The translations under genes and the position numbers were made by a program. Of a DNA stretch of 64,000 nt, positions 36,966 to 48,214 are shown piece after piece. Origin of the DNA: Agelas oroides (taxonomy: Eukaryota; Porifera; Demospongiae; Agelasida; Agelasidae); contig OX422192.1 in assembly GCA_949130485.1 (NCBI GenBank), positions 5,340,085-5,404,084 of the forward strand, given 5' to 3'. The notes under the pieces are model-generated. The model did no database searches and had not been told where the DNA came from. It saw nothing but the letters and a program-made list of their open reading frames with translations. Position 1 is the first letter of the stretch. Each line of letters opens with the position of its first letter.

Positions 36966-37344
36966 GGCCATACCAAATTGATTTTATGTTTCACGGATTA
37001 CTTAGGTCAGAAACATGACCCGGTAGGCAGGCAAAAAAATCAAAATAAAAATGACTGAACTTCTCATGAATTTAATTAGATACCACTCAGTAACACAAAA
37101 CTGCTCGCCATCCTCCATTCTTGCTACGTGGTGAGTACTTAGCCTTGTTCCCAGGCCTTCGCACGTTCGTCGCTTGCTGCACGATAATTTGTAGTGCTAT
37201 CGACGAATGCGCGAAGGCCTGGGAACGAGGCTAGAGAGTACTGGATTACGTGTGAATATTAATTGCATTTTTACATTTTTTTTTCAATTTTCAAAAAAAA
37301 GACCCGGCCGGATCCGTGAAACATAAGATCAATTTGGTATGGCC
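36966..37344. mobile_element. Harbinger-like MITE nested in the CACAG element
   Basis: A 379-bp insertion with inverted ends GGCCATACCAAATTGAT of about 33 bp, flanked by TTA on both sides (36963-36965 and 37345-37347). A 3-bp TTA/TAA target duplication and GG-starting ends fit the PIF/Harbinger superfamily (Tourist-like MITE). It has no coding capacity. It must have inserted after the host element formed. Confidence 0.8.
37141..37232. repeat. Hairpin of about 92 bp inside the Harbinger-like MITE
   Basis: Arms of about 32 bp beginning AGCCTTGTTCCCAGGCCTT and ending in its near complement flank a short loop of about 28 bp. It may be a second nested fold-back element or a structural part of the MITE. 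I see no clear target duplication. Confidence 0.75.
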
Positions 37345-37348
37345 TTAT

Positions 37349-37670
37349 GCGTTTAAGAAATTTTATATTCTGCATGCATGATCATGAATCCATATTTCGA
37401 TGCAACTTAGCCATGGAGCAGTGATCCCCGTCTCTCAAGACAGATTTCTCATGCAGGTAAGTCAATAGCTGATGAGACATTGTGTTGAAAATTTGGATTT
37501 ATCTGTGTACCTTCTTAGGGGTGGATGGGAATTGTGCTAAACATGCATGGTTAATTTGTCACAAACTAGCAAATGCAATGAATGTTCCCATGCTTCCATC
37601 CTCCCACAAGGGTTGTCATTTTTATGGGCACTATAGTCACAGTAGCAACTGAAGTCAGCCTAGAAACTGT
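37349..37670. other. Unassigned interior of the CACAG element
   Basis: Non-repetitive, AT-rich sequence between the nested MITE and the 186-bp repeat. I see no convincing reading frame, motif or RNA gene in it. Confidence 0.5.
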
Positions 37671-37683
37671 ATGTAAAATAGAT

Positions 37684-39205
37684 TTTCCCATTCCAGTCCA
37701 GCACAGGTGTACCAGAGTTACAAACCATGCAATTTGATATTAATATGAATGTACAGTCAGAGTGGAGTTGATTGATACCTAGTTTGTCCTATTTGAAGTA
37801 GTTTTTGTCTCGTACGTTTGAAAAGGCTAAGGCGATTGACCATCAAGTTGATATTCGGTTGGGTGTAAACTACAATTTCCCGTTCCAGTCCAGCACACAG
37901 TGTTCCAGAGTTACAAACCAATTTGATATTATGAATGTACAGGTAGAGTGGAGTTGATTGATACCTAGTTTGTCCTATTTGAAGTAGTTTTGGTCCCGTA
38001 GGTTTGAAAAAGCTAAGGCGATTGACCATCGAGTTGATATTCGGTTGGGTGTAAACTACAATTTCCCGTTCCAGTTCAGCACACAGTGTGCCAGAGTTAC
38101 AAACCAATTTGATATTATGAATGTACAGGTAGAGTGGAGTTGATTGATACCTAGTTTGTCCTATTTGAAGTAGATTTGGTCTCGTAGGTTTGAAAAGGCT
38201 AAGGCGATTGACCATCAAGTTGATATTCGGTTGGGTGTAAACTACAATTTCCCGTTCCAGTCCAGCACACAGTGTTCCAGAGTTACAAACCAATTTGATA
38301 TTATGAATGTACAGGTAGAGTGGAGTTGATTGATACCTAGTTTGTCCTATTTGAAGTAGTTTTGGTCCCGTAGGTTTGAAAAAGCTAAGGCGATTGACCA
38401 TCGAGTTGATATTCGGTTGGGTGTAAACTACAATTTCCCGTTCCAGTTCAGCACACAGTGTTCCAGAGTTACAAACCAATTTGATATTATGAATGTACAG
38501 GTAGAGTGGAGTTGATTGATACCTAGTTTGTCCTATTTGAAGTAGATTTGGTCTCGTAGGTTTGAAAAGGCTAAGGCGATTGACCATCGAGTTGATATTC
38601 GGTTGGGTGTAAACTACAATTTCCCGTTCCAGTCCAGCACACAGTGTTCCAGAGTTACACAACAATTTGATATTATGAATGTACAGGTAGAGTGGAGTTG
38701 ATTGATACCTAGTTTGTCCTATTTGAAGTAGATTTGGTCTCGTAGGTTTGAAAAAGCTAAGGCGATTGACCATCGAGTTGATATTCGGTTGGGTATAAAC
38801 TACAATTTCCTGTTCCAGTCCAGCACACAGTGTTCCAGAGTTACAAACCAATTTGATATTATGAATGTACAGGTAGAGTGGAGTTGATTGATACCTAGTT
38901 TGTCCTATTTGAATTAGTTTTGGTATCATAGGTTTGGAAAAGCTAAGGCGATTGACCATCGAGTTGATATTTGGTTGGGTGTAAACTACAATTTCCCGTT
39001 CCAGTCCAACACATAGTGTGCCAGACTTACAAACCAATTTGATATTATGAATGTACAGGTAGAGTGGAGTTGATTGATACCTAGTTTGTCCTGTTTGAAG
39101 TAGTTTTGTACTCATTGGTTTGAAAAAGCTAAGGCGATTTAGTATCGAAATGATATTTGGTTGGGTGTAAACTGCATTTTTCCGTTCCATTCCTATGGTT
39201 CCTAC
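37684..39205. repeat. 186-bp tandem repeat, about eight units
   Basis: The landmark GAATGTACAG recurs at 186-bp steps (GTACAG at 37751, 37937, 38123, 38309, 38495, 38681, 38867 and 39053). Inner units differ by a few per cent; the outermost are more diverged. Because 186 is 62 codons, the minus strand stays open for 483 codons (37757-39208), with a 62-residue unit containing YTQPNI, SMVNRL and QSTPLYLY. Variants among units are mostly amino-acid changing, the translation resembles no family I know, and it has no associated gene structure. I treat it as a minisatellite within the transposon. Confidence 0.93.
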
Positions 39206-40492
39206 CATGTCTAATTTTTAATCTATTTATTCATCTTTACTGTTTCTCCTTACAAGACCACATGGGCAAAGGTAGACAACCTGGGTGTTGTCTGTGGAAG
39301 ACTGAAGTTGCTGTCGTTATGGAGATATTGGACTGAGTCTATTTAGTTGTTGACAGCAGTGTTTTTGTTTTTTGTATGTTCAGTTCCTGTCATCATTTGC
39401 TCATTCTGTCATGCATTGGTAAAAGTCTGGGCCGAACCATAAGTTATGGATTACTACCACTGTCAGTGCGTGAGACAGTCCTCAACAAGTCAGCTCCACC
39501 TATTCGTGCGTGTGCGCGTGCGCAATTGTTTGAACTTTGACCTTGAGCGCGCTCGCGCTAGAAGTGTGATACTTTTGAAAATGAAGCGCGAGTGAAGGAA
39601 GGAGGTGTGCCACGGAACTCGGTCTGAACAGGACAACGGTGAGCAGTGTTTCTCGCAAAATTTATCTTGCTAGTACGTAGAAAGCTGGGAAATATGTCAG
39701 AATAGTATACAGTCACTTGTAGCCCTGTGACATTCTCATATGCTGTATATGAAGCTCTTAAAAACGCTCTTGATGGTGTGGATTTTGATTTCTGTTTCAG
39801 TACATATGGTGCTGGACTTCTGATGTCATCTCCCTCCTCGTACATATAGATGAGGTGAGCCTGGGATATTGTTACAAATTATGACGTATGAATTCATCCT
39901 GTCATTCTTCCTCATTACGGCACTCAGACTGTGTATCACGGAACAAGAGCAAAGCAGGTACAGTACACTTTAACACACATACATACAGACATAAGTACAC
40001 CTCCTATCTTTCCGTCTGACAGTGTACCCGCAACTTTTCTGTCGAGTCTATATCGAAGAACAAGAGCCAGTGAAGAATTAAAGGTACAGTTCCCTTTTGT
40101 CTCGTACTGCACCCTCATTTTTCTGTCGCCTATTGTAACCTTGTTCTTCTTTCTGTCCCATACTCCAATTCCACATTCTTTCTGTTTCATAGTACACTTC
40201 CTTCCTCTTTGATATTGCTGTCTCCCCACACACGTACACACAAAGGTAGACAGAAGCCAGCCTGATGTATTGCCACAGTGAATATTTGCTCCTTACATTC
40301 TTCTTCACCACTTTTACATCCAGGGTCTATCACAGAACAAAAGCCAAATAAAGAATTAGAGGTACAGTTCTTTCTCTCTCATAGTGCACCCTTGTCCTTT
40401 CTGTCCCATAACTGTACCCACATTCTTTGCACGATATTCTTACCCCTCGTATATACACACTGGGTAGATTGAGGCCAGCCTGGGTATGGACT
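39206..40492 (+). other. Element interior with duplicated exon-like segments
   Basis: Non-satellite sequence with several short segments bounded by AG and GT and sharing one theme. 39928-39957, 40047-40083 and 40324-40361 each carry a GAACAA-AGCC core followed by GTACAG. The clearest, 40324-40361, is 38 bp and ends AAAGAATTAGAG/GT. A matching 38-bp segment lies on minus at 42162-42199, in the other half of the split element. They may be duplicated small exons of a decayed gene, reading roughly T-E-x-x-P-x-K-E-L-E; the second copy is out of frame. I cannot name the gene. Confidence 0.45.
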
Positions 40493-41476
40493 TTACCTGC
40501 CACTGAAAAAGGCCTGCACGAGCTTCACAGGACCTCAAGAGTGGAGAAAATTGCTTTGTGCGATCTTTCCTACCTCTTAAACAGGCCTGCACGAGCTTCG
40601 CAGGTCTTCCACAGTGGTGAAACCTGCTTTCCCGATCATTCCTGTCAGTTAAACTGGCCGGCACGGGCCTATCAAGAACTGCACAGTGGTGAAAAGTGCT
40701 TTCACGAACTTTGTTGGCACATAAACTGGCCTGCACGGGCCTCAGAGAACTTCCTCAGTGGTGAAAATTGCTTTTTCGGTCTTTCCTGGCCCTTAAACAG
40801 GCCTTCACGATCTTCACAAGACCTCGACACTGATGCAAACGGCTTTCTCGATCATTCCTGGCACATAAAAAGGCCTGCACGAGCTTCACAGTCACTCCAC
40901 AGTGGAGAAAACTGATTTGGAGATCTTTCCAGGCACTTAATAAGTCCTGCGCCAGCACTTAAACAGTCTTGCACCAGGTTCACAGGACAATCCACAGTGG
41001 AGAAAATTGCTTTGTGCGATCTTTCCTACCACTTAAATAGGCCGGCACGAGCTTCACATGTTGAAAACGGCTGTCTCGATGTTTCCTATCACATAAACAG
41101 GCCTTCACGAGCTTCACAAGAACTCCACAGTGGTGAAAACAGCTTTCTCGATCTTTCCTGGCACTTAAACAGCCCTGCACGAGCTTCAAAGCACCTCCAC
41201 TGTGGTGAAAAGGGCTTTCTCAAACTTTCTTGACACCTAAACAGGCCTGCATGAGCTTCAGAGAACCTCCACAGTGGTGAAACTTGCTTTCTCGTTCTTT
41301 CCTGCCACTTCAACAGCCTTGCACGAGCTTCACAATAACTTTACAGTGGAGAAAGCTGCTTTCTTGATCATTCCTGCCACTTAAACCAGCTGGCACGGGC
41401 TTAACAGGACTTGCACAGTGGTGAAAAGTGCTTTCTTCAACATTCTTGGCACCTAAACAAGCCTGCAAGAGCCTCA
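40493..41476 (-). repeat. Inverted satellite segment of 984 bp
   Basis: Satellite monomers run on minus here while flanking blocks are on plus. Its right end (complement TGAGGCTCTTGCAGG) continues the monomer broken at 36724. Its left end (complement TTTTTCAGTGGCAGGTAA) joins cleanly to the plus block that resumes at 42241 (AGATTGAACGGCCG), compare the intact monomer at 44045-44080. Both joins therefore restore normal monomers if 40493-42240 is flipped. Confidence 0.93.
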
Positions 41477-42240
41477 CACAGCAAAAACAATGGTATGAAG
41501 TTCATACCAAAATAGGTATGATTTCGCTTTTTACACTGAGCATACCAAAAACGGTATGAATTTCATACCAAAAATGGTATGAATTTCATACCAAAAACGG
41601 TATTAATATCATACCAAAGCGGTATGAATATCATACCAAAACGGTATGAATTTCATACCAAAAAGGGTATGATCATCACACAAGTAGATAGTATGATTTT
41701 CATCCATGAATTGGTATGGTTGTCATGCTGCTTATAGCAGTATAATCTATGCATTGTACATTCAGCTTGTCCTTGCTGTTGAATGACAGTATTGTGGCAA
41801 AACGGATTATAATGCACACAAGGAAATGCACTGACACCAAAAGCAAGTAAACCTTAGTCTACTTAGTTCAAGTATAAAGTCACTTGTTGCTTTTGTACTT
41901 TCTGCAGCATAGATATCTGCATCTGTGGGGAAACAAGACAGTACTATATCATTGGGCAGAAATAAAAGGGAAAGTGCATGTATGGGCTCTGGGAAAGGAG
42001 AGAGTAGGGTACAGTGGAGAAACAAAACACAAGTTTATGTGTGTGTATAAGTATACATGTGCATGCCGTACCTGTACTTCTTCACTTTGTTGTTGTTCTG
42101 TGTCTGTGTGAGTGTGTGTGTGCAGAGGAGGGAAGAGAGAAAACGAGGAAGGAACATCTACCTCTAATTCTTTGCTTGGCTCGCTTTCCGTGTTTGACTC
42201 TGAACGAGGGAGTAATAGGAAAGGAAGAGGTTATCATTGT
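41477..42240 (-). mobile_element. CACAG-ended transposon, right 0.76 kb, inverted
   Basis: Begins CACAGCAAAAACAATGG and carries GGTATGAATTTCATACC-type palindromes. In its original orientation this is the right end of the element starting at 36725. On minus it contains the 38-bp exon-like segment 42199-42162, ending AAAGAATTAGAG before GT, and an AG-bounded stretch near 41930 that stays open for about 40 codons (ADIYAAESTKATSDF). The product is not recognised. A TG-rich tract lies at 42091-42122. Confidence 0.85.
41490..41725. repeat. Cluster of GGTATGAATTTCATACC palindromes
   Basis: At least five copies of a 17-18 bp palindrome separated by AAAA-type spacers, at the terminus of the inverted element half. 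They are candidate transposase-binding or hairpin-forming subterminal repeats. Confidence 0.88.
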
Positions 42241-44509
42241 AGATTGAACGGCCGTTTTCACCATTGTGGAGGTCTTGTGAAGGTCGTGGAGGCCTGTTTA
42301 ACAGCCAGCAAAGACCGAGAAAGCAGTTTTCACCACTGTGGAGGGTCGCTTAAGCTCGTGCTGGCATGTTTAAGTGGCAGGAATGATCGAGAAACCAGTT
42401 TTCACCAGTGTGTCAGTCTTGTGAAGCTCGTGAAGGCCTGTTTAAGTGCCACGAAAGATCGAGAAAGCCGATTTCACCACTGTGGATATCTTGTGAAGCT
42501 CGTGCAGGCCTGTTCATGTGCTAGGAAAGATCGAGAAAGCCGTTTTGACTACTGTGCAGCTCTTGTAAAGCTCGTGAAGGCCTGTTTAAGAGCCAGGAAA
42601 GACCGAGAAAGCAGTTTTCACCACTGAGGAGGTTCTCTGAGGCACGTGCAGGCCTGTTTATGTGCCAAGAATGTTGAAGAAAGCACTTTTAACCACTGTG
42701 CAAGTCCTGTTAAGCCCGTGCCCGACGGTTTAAGTGGCAGGAATGATCGAAAAAGCAGTTTTCACCATTATGGAGGTCCTGTGAAGCTGGTGCAGGGCTG
42801 TTTAAGTGGCAGGAAAGATCTACAAATCAGTTTTCTACACTGTGGAGTGACTGTGAAGCTCGTGCAGGTCTGTTTAAGTGGTAGGAAAGATCGCACACAG
42901 CAGTTTTCTCCACTGTGGAGGTCCTGTGAAGCTCGTGCAGGCCTTTGTATGTGCCAGGAATGATCGAGAAAGCCGTTTTCAACACTGTGGAGGTCTTGTT
43001 AGGCCCGTGCCGGCCTGTTTAACTGGCAGGAATGATCGAGAAAGCAGGTTTCACCACTGAGGAGGTTCTCTGAAGCTCGTGCAAGCCTGTTTAGGTGTCA
43101 AGAAAGTTCGAGAAAGCACTTTTCACCACTGTGGAGGTCCTGTGAAGCTGGTGCAGGGCTGTTTAAGTGCCAGGAAAGATCGAGAAAGCACTTTTCACCA
43201 CTGTGGAGGTCTTGTGAAGCTCGCCAGAAAGGACGAAGAAAGCTGTTTTCGCCACTGAGGATATTCTCTGTAGCTCGTTGAGGCCTGTTTAGGTGCCAAG
43301 AATGTTCAACAAAACACTTTTCACCACTGTGCAGGTCCTGATAAACCTTTTTAACTGGCAGGAATGATCGAGAAAGCAGATTTCACCACTGTGGAAGATC
43401 TGCGAAGCACATGCCGGCCTGTTTTTGTGGTAAGAAAGATTGCACAAAGCAATTTTCTCCACTGTGGAGGTCCTGTGAAGCTCGTGCAGGCCTTTGAGTG
43501 CCAGGTAAGATCGAGAAAGCCGTTTTCACCACTGTGGAGGACTTATGAAGCTTGCAGAGGCCTGTTTTAGAGCCAGAAAGGACGAAGAAAGCTGTTTTCG
43601 CCACTGAGGATATTCTCTGCAGCTCGTTCAGGCCTGTTTAGGTACCAAGAATGTTCGACAAAACACTTTTCACCACTGTGCAAGTCCTGTTAAGCCATGC
43701 CGGCCTGTTTAAATGGCAGGAATGAGCGAGAAAGCAGCTTTCTCCGCTGTAAAGGTATTGTGAAGCTCGTGCAAGCCTGTTGAAGTGTCAGGAAAGAACG
43801 AGAAAGCAGTTTTCACCATTGAGGAGGTTCTCCGAAGCTTGTGCAGACAGTTTATGTGCCAGGAAAGCTCGAGAAATCAGTTTTCACCACTGTGCAGGTC
43901 CTGTTTCAGTGGCAGGAATGATCAAGAAAGCAGCTTTCTCCACTGTGCAGGTCTTGTGAAGCTCGAGCAGGCCTGTTTAAGTGCCAGGAAAGATCGAGAA
44001 AGCCGTTTTCACCACTGTGGAGGTCCTGTGAAGCTCGTGCAGGCCTTTTTCACTGGCAGGTAAGATCGAGAAAGCCGTTTTCACCACTGTGGTGGTTTTG
44101 TGAAGCTCGTGGAGGACTGCTTTAGAGCCAGAAAGGACGAAGAAAGCTGTTTTCGCCACTGAGGATATTCTCTGAAGCTCATTCTGGCCTGTTTATGTGC
44201 AAAGAATGTTGAAGAAAGCACTTTTACCCACTGTGCAAGTCCTGTTAAGCCAGTACCGGTCGGTTTAAGTGGCAGAAATGATCGAGAAAGCAGTTTACTC
44301 CACTGTCGAGGTTTGGTGAAGCCTGCGAAGGCAAGTTTAAGGCGACAAGAAAGCTCGATAAAGCAGTTTTCACCACTGTGCAGGTCCTGTTAAGCCCGTG
44401 CCGGCCTGTTTCAGTGGCAGGAATGATCAAGAAAGCAGCTTTCCCCACTGTAAAGTTATTGTGAAGCACGTGCAGACCTGTTGAAGCGGCAGGAAAGAAC
44501 GAGAAAGCA

Positions 44510-45768
44510 GGTTTCACCACTGAGGAGGTTCTCTGAAGCTCGTGCAGGCCTGTATAAGTGATACGAAAGATCACACAAAGCAATTTTCACCACTGTGGAG
44601 ATCTAGTGAAGCTGGTGCAGGACTGTTTAAGTGCCAGGAAAGATCGCGTAAGCCGTTTACACCACAGTGGTGGTCTTGTGAAGTTTGAGCAGGCCTGTTT
44701 AAGTGCCAGGAAAGATCGAGAAAGAGGTTTTCACCACTGTGGAGGTCTTGGAGTAGGCCTGTTTGAGTGCCAGGAAAGATCGAGAAAGTCGTTTTCACCA
44801 CTGTGGAGGTCTTGTGAAGCTCGTGTAGGCTTGTTTAAGTGCCAGGAATGATCGAGAAAGCCGTTTTCATCACTGTGGAGGTCTTGTGAAGCTCGTGAAG
44901 GCCTGTCTATGTGCTAGGAAAGATCGAGAAAGCCGTTATCACCACTGTGCAGTTCATGTCAAGCTCGTGAAGGCCTGTTTATGTGACAGGAAAGATCGAG
45001 ATAGCCGTTTTCACAACTGTGGAGGTCTTGTGAAGCTCACGGAGAACTGTTTTAGAGCCAGAAAGGACGAAGAAAGCTGTTTTCGCCACTGAGGATACTC
45101 TCTGAAGCTCGTTCAGGCCTGTTTAGGTACCAAGAATGTTCGACAAAACACTTTTCACCACTGTGCAGGTCCTTTTAAGCCATGCCGGCCTGTTTAACTG
45201 GCAGGAATCATCGAGAAAGCAGTTTTCACCACTGAGGAGGTTCTCTGAGGCTCATGCAGGCTTGTTTAGGTGCCAAGAATGTTGAAGAAAGCAGTTTTCA
45301 CCACTGTGCAAGTCCTGTTATGCCTGTGCCGGCCGGTTTAAGTGGCAGGAATGATCAAGAAAGCAGCTTTCTCCACTGTAAAGGTATTGTGAAGCTCGTG
45401 CAAGCCTGTTGAAGTGGCAAGAAAGAATGAGAAAGCAGGTTTCACCACTGAGGAGGTTCTCTGAAGCTCGTGCAGTCCTGTATAAGTGATACGAAAGATC
45501 ACACAAAGCAATTTTCACCACTGTGGAGATCTTGTGAAGCTGGTGCAGGACTGTTTAAGTGCCAGGAAAGATCGCGTAAGCCGTTTACACCACAGTGGTG
45601 GTCTTGTGAAGCTTGAGCAGGCCTGTTTAAGTGCCAGGAAAGATCGAGAAAGAGGTTTTCACCACTGTGGAGGTCTTGGAGTAGGCCTGTTTGAGTGCCA
45701 GGAAAGATCGAGAAAGTCGTTTTCACCACTATGGAGGTCTTGTGAAGCTCGTGCAGGCCTTTTTCAGT
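44510..45768 (+). repeat. Higher-order duplication, offset 928 bp
   Basis: The segment 44510-44840 reappears at about 45438-45768 with few changes. Both copies contain GTATAAGTGATACGAAAG, the CGCGTAAGCCG variant and the internally deleted monomer GGAGGTCTTGGAGTAGGCC. Confidence 0.85.
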
Positions 45769-48214
45769 GCCAGCTAAGATCGAGAAAGCCGTTTTCACCA
45801 CTGTGGTGGTCTTGTGAAGCTCGTGGAGGCCTGCTTTAAAGCCAGAAAGGACGAAGAATGCTGTTTTCGCCACTGAGGATATTCTATGAAGCTCATTCAG
45901 GCCTGTTTAGGTACCAAGAATGTTCCCTCTTTCACCACTGTGCAGGTCCTGTTAAGCCATGCCGGCCTGTTTAACTGGCAGGAGTGATCAAGAAAGCAGC
46001 TTTCTCCACTGTAAAGGTATTGTGAAGATCGTGCAAGGCTGTTGAAGTGGCAGGAAAGAACGAGAAAGCAGGTTTCACCACTGAGGAGGTTCTCTGAAGC
46101 TCGTGCAGGGCTGTTTAAGTGCCAGGAAAGATGGAAAAAGCCGTTTTCACCTCTGTGGAGGTCTTATGAAGCTCGTGAAGGCCTGTTTAAGTGCCAGGAA
46201 AGATCGAGAAAGCCGTTTTCACCACTGTGGAGGTCTTGTGAAGCTCGTGAAGGCCTGTTTAAGTGCCAGGAAAGATCGAGAAAGCCGTTTTCACCACTGT
46301 GGAGGTCTTGTGAAGCTCGTACAGGCCTGTTAATGTGCTAGGAAAGATCTCGAAAGCTGTTTTCACCACTGTGGAGTTCTTGTGAAGCTCGTGAAGGCCT
46401 GTTGATGTGATAGGTAAGATCGAGATAGCCGTTTTCACAACTGTGGAGGTCTTGTGAAGCTCGCGGAGAACTGTTTTAGAGCCAGGAATGACGAAGAAAG
46501 CTGTTTTCGCCACTGAGGATATTCTCTGAAGCTCGTTCAGGCCTGTTTAGGTACCAAGAATGTTCGACAAAACACTTTTCACAACTGTGCAGGTCCTTTT
46601 AAGCCATACCGGCCTGTTTAACTTGCAGGAATCATCGAGAAAGCAGTTTTAACCACTGAGGAGGTTCTCTGAGGCTCGTGCAGGCTTGTTTAGGTGCCAA
46701 GAATTTTGAAGAAAGCACTTTTCACCACTGTGCAATTCCTGTTAAGCTCGTGCCAGCCGGTTTAAGTGGCAGGAATGATCAAGAAAGCAGCTTTCTCCAC
46801 TGTAAAGGTATTGTGGACCTCGTGCAAGCCTGTTGAAGTGGCAAGAAAGATCGAGAAGTCCGTTTTCACCACTGTGGAAGTCTTGTGAAGCTCGTGAAGG
46901 CCTGTTTATTTACTAGGGAAGATCGAGAAAGCCGTTTTCACCACTGTGCAGGTCTTGTGAAGCTCGTGAAGGCCTGTTTAAGGGGCCGGAAAGATCGAGA
47001 AAGCAGTTTACTACACTGTGGATGTCCTGTGACGCTCGTGCAGGCCTGTTCAAGTGACAGCAAAGGTGGAGAAAGCAATCTTTACCACTGTGGTGGTTTC
47101 GTGAAGATCGTGCAGGCCTATTTAAGTGGCACGAATGGTCGACAAAGCAGTTTTCAGCACTGAGCAGGTCTTGCGAAGATCGTGAAAGCCAGTTTAAGTG
47201 CCAGGAAAGACCGAGAAAGCAGTTTTCACCACTGATGAGGTTCTCTGAGGCTCGTGCAGGCCTGTTTAGATGCCAAGAATGTTGAAGAAAGCTCTTTTAA
47301 CCACTGTGCATGTCCTGCTAAGCCCGTGTTGCAGGAACGATCGAGAAAGCAGTTTTCTCCACGGTCGAGGTTTAGTGAAGCTCGTGAAGGCCAGTTAAGT
47401 GACAAGAAAGCTCGAGAAAGCAGTTTTCACCACTGTGCAGGTCCTGTTAAGCCCGTGCCGGCCTGTTTCAGTGGCAGGAATGATCGAGAGCGCAGCTTTC
47501 TCCACTGTGGAGGTATTGTGAAGCTCGTGCAGGCCTGTTGAAGTGGCAGGAAAGAACGAGAAAGCAGTTTTCTCCACTGTAAAGGTATTGTGAAGCTCGT
47601 GCAGGCCTGTTGAAGTGGCAGGAAAGAACGAGAAAGCAGTTTTCACCACTGAGGAGGTTCTCTGAGGCTCGTGCAGGCCTGTTTAGATGCCAAGAATGTT
47701 GAAGAAAGCTCTTTTAACCACTGTGCATGTCCTGCTAAGCCCGTGTTGCAGGAATGATCGAGAAAGCAGTTTTCTCCACTATCGAGGTTTGGTGAAGCTC
47801 GTGAAGTCCAGTTAAGTGACAAGAAAGCTCGAGAAAGCAGTTTTCACCACTGTGCAGGTCCTGTTAAGCCCGTGCCGGCCTGTTTCAGTGGCAGGAATGA
47901 TCGAGAGCGCAGCTTTCTCCACTGTGGGGGGTTTTGTGAAGCTCGTGCAGGCCTGTTGAAGTGGCAGGAAAGAACGAGAAAGCAGTTTTCTCCACTGTAA
48001 AGGTATTGTGAAGCTCGTGCAGGCCTGTTGAAGTGGCAGGAAAGATCGAGAAAGCAGTTTTCACCACTGTGGAGGTCTTGTGAAGCTGGTGCAGGACTGT
48101 TTAAGTGCCAGGAAAGATCGCGTAAGCCGTTTACACCACAGTGGTGGTCTTGTGAAGCTCGAGCAGGCCTGTTTAAGTGGGAGGAAAGATCGAGAAAGAG
48201 GTTTTCACCACTGT

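Larger units (their letters stand above)
36725..40492 (+). mobile_element. CACAG-ended transposon, left 3.8 kb
   Basis: Satellite is interrupted after CTCTG by CACAGCAAAAACAAGG, followed by subterminal palindromes of the form GGTATGAA..TTCATACC (36738-36830). The matching end, in the same orientation on plus, is at 41477. The satellite between them is inverted and exactly continues the interrupted monomer: GTGCTCTG here plus TGAGGCTCTTGCAGG, the complement of 41462-41476. One element with a TG target duplication therefore inserted and was later split by inversion. With the 41477-42240 segment it totals about 4.5 kb. I recognise no transposase in it. Terminal CAC and a 2-bp duplication suggest the CACTA/Mirage/Chapaev group, as inference. 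Confidence 0.85.

Noticed and set aside
37757-39208. 483-codon protein-coding gene
   Set aside because: It is an eight-unit 186-bp tandem repeat. Changes between units are mostly amino-acid changing and nothing resembles a known domain. It is kept as a repeat and flagged for testing.
39931-40311. Transmembrane-like frames of 77-101 codons
   Set aside because: They come from pyrimidine-rich intron-like tracts, overlap on both strands, and contradict the exon-like segments in the same place.
42091-42122. TG-rich tract as a regulatory element
   Set aside because: A short simple repeat with no gene nearby; nothing supports a function.
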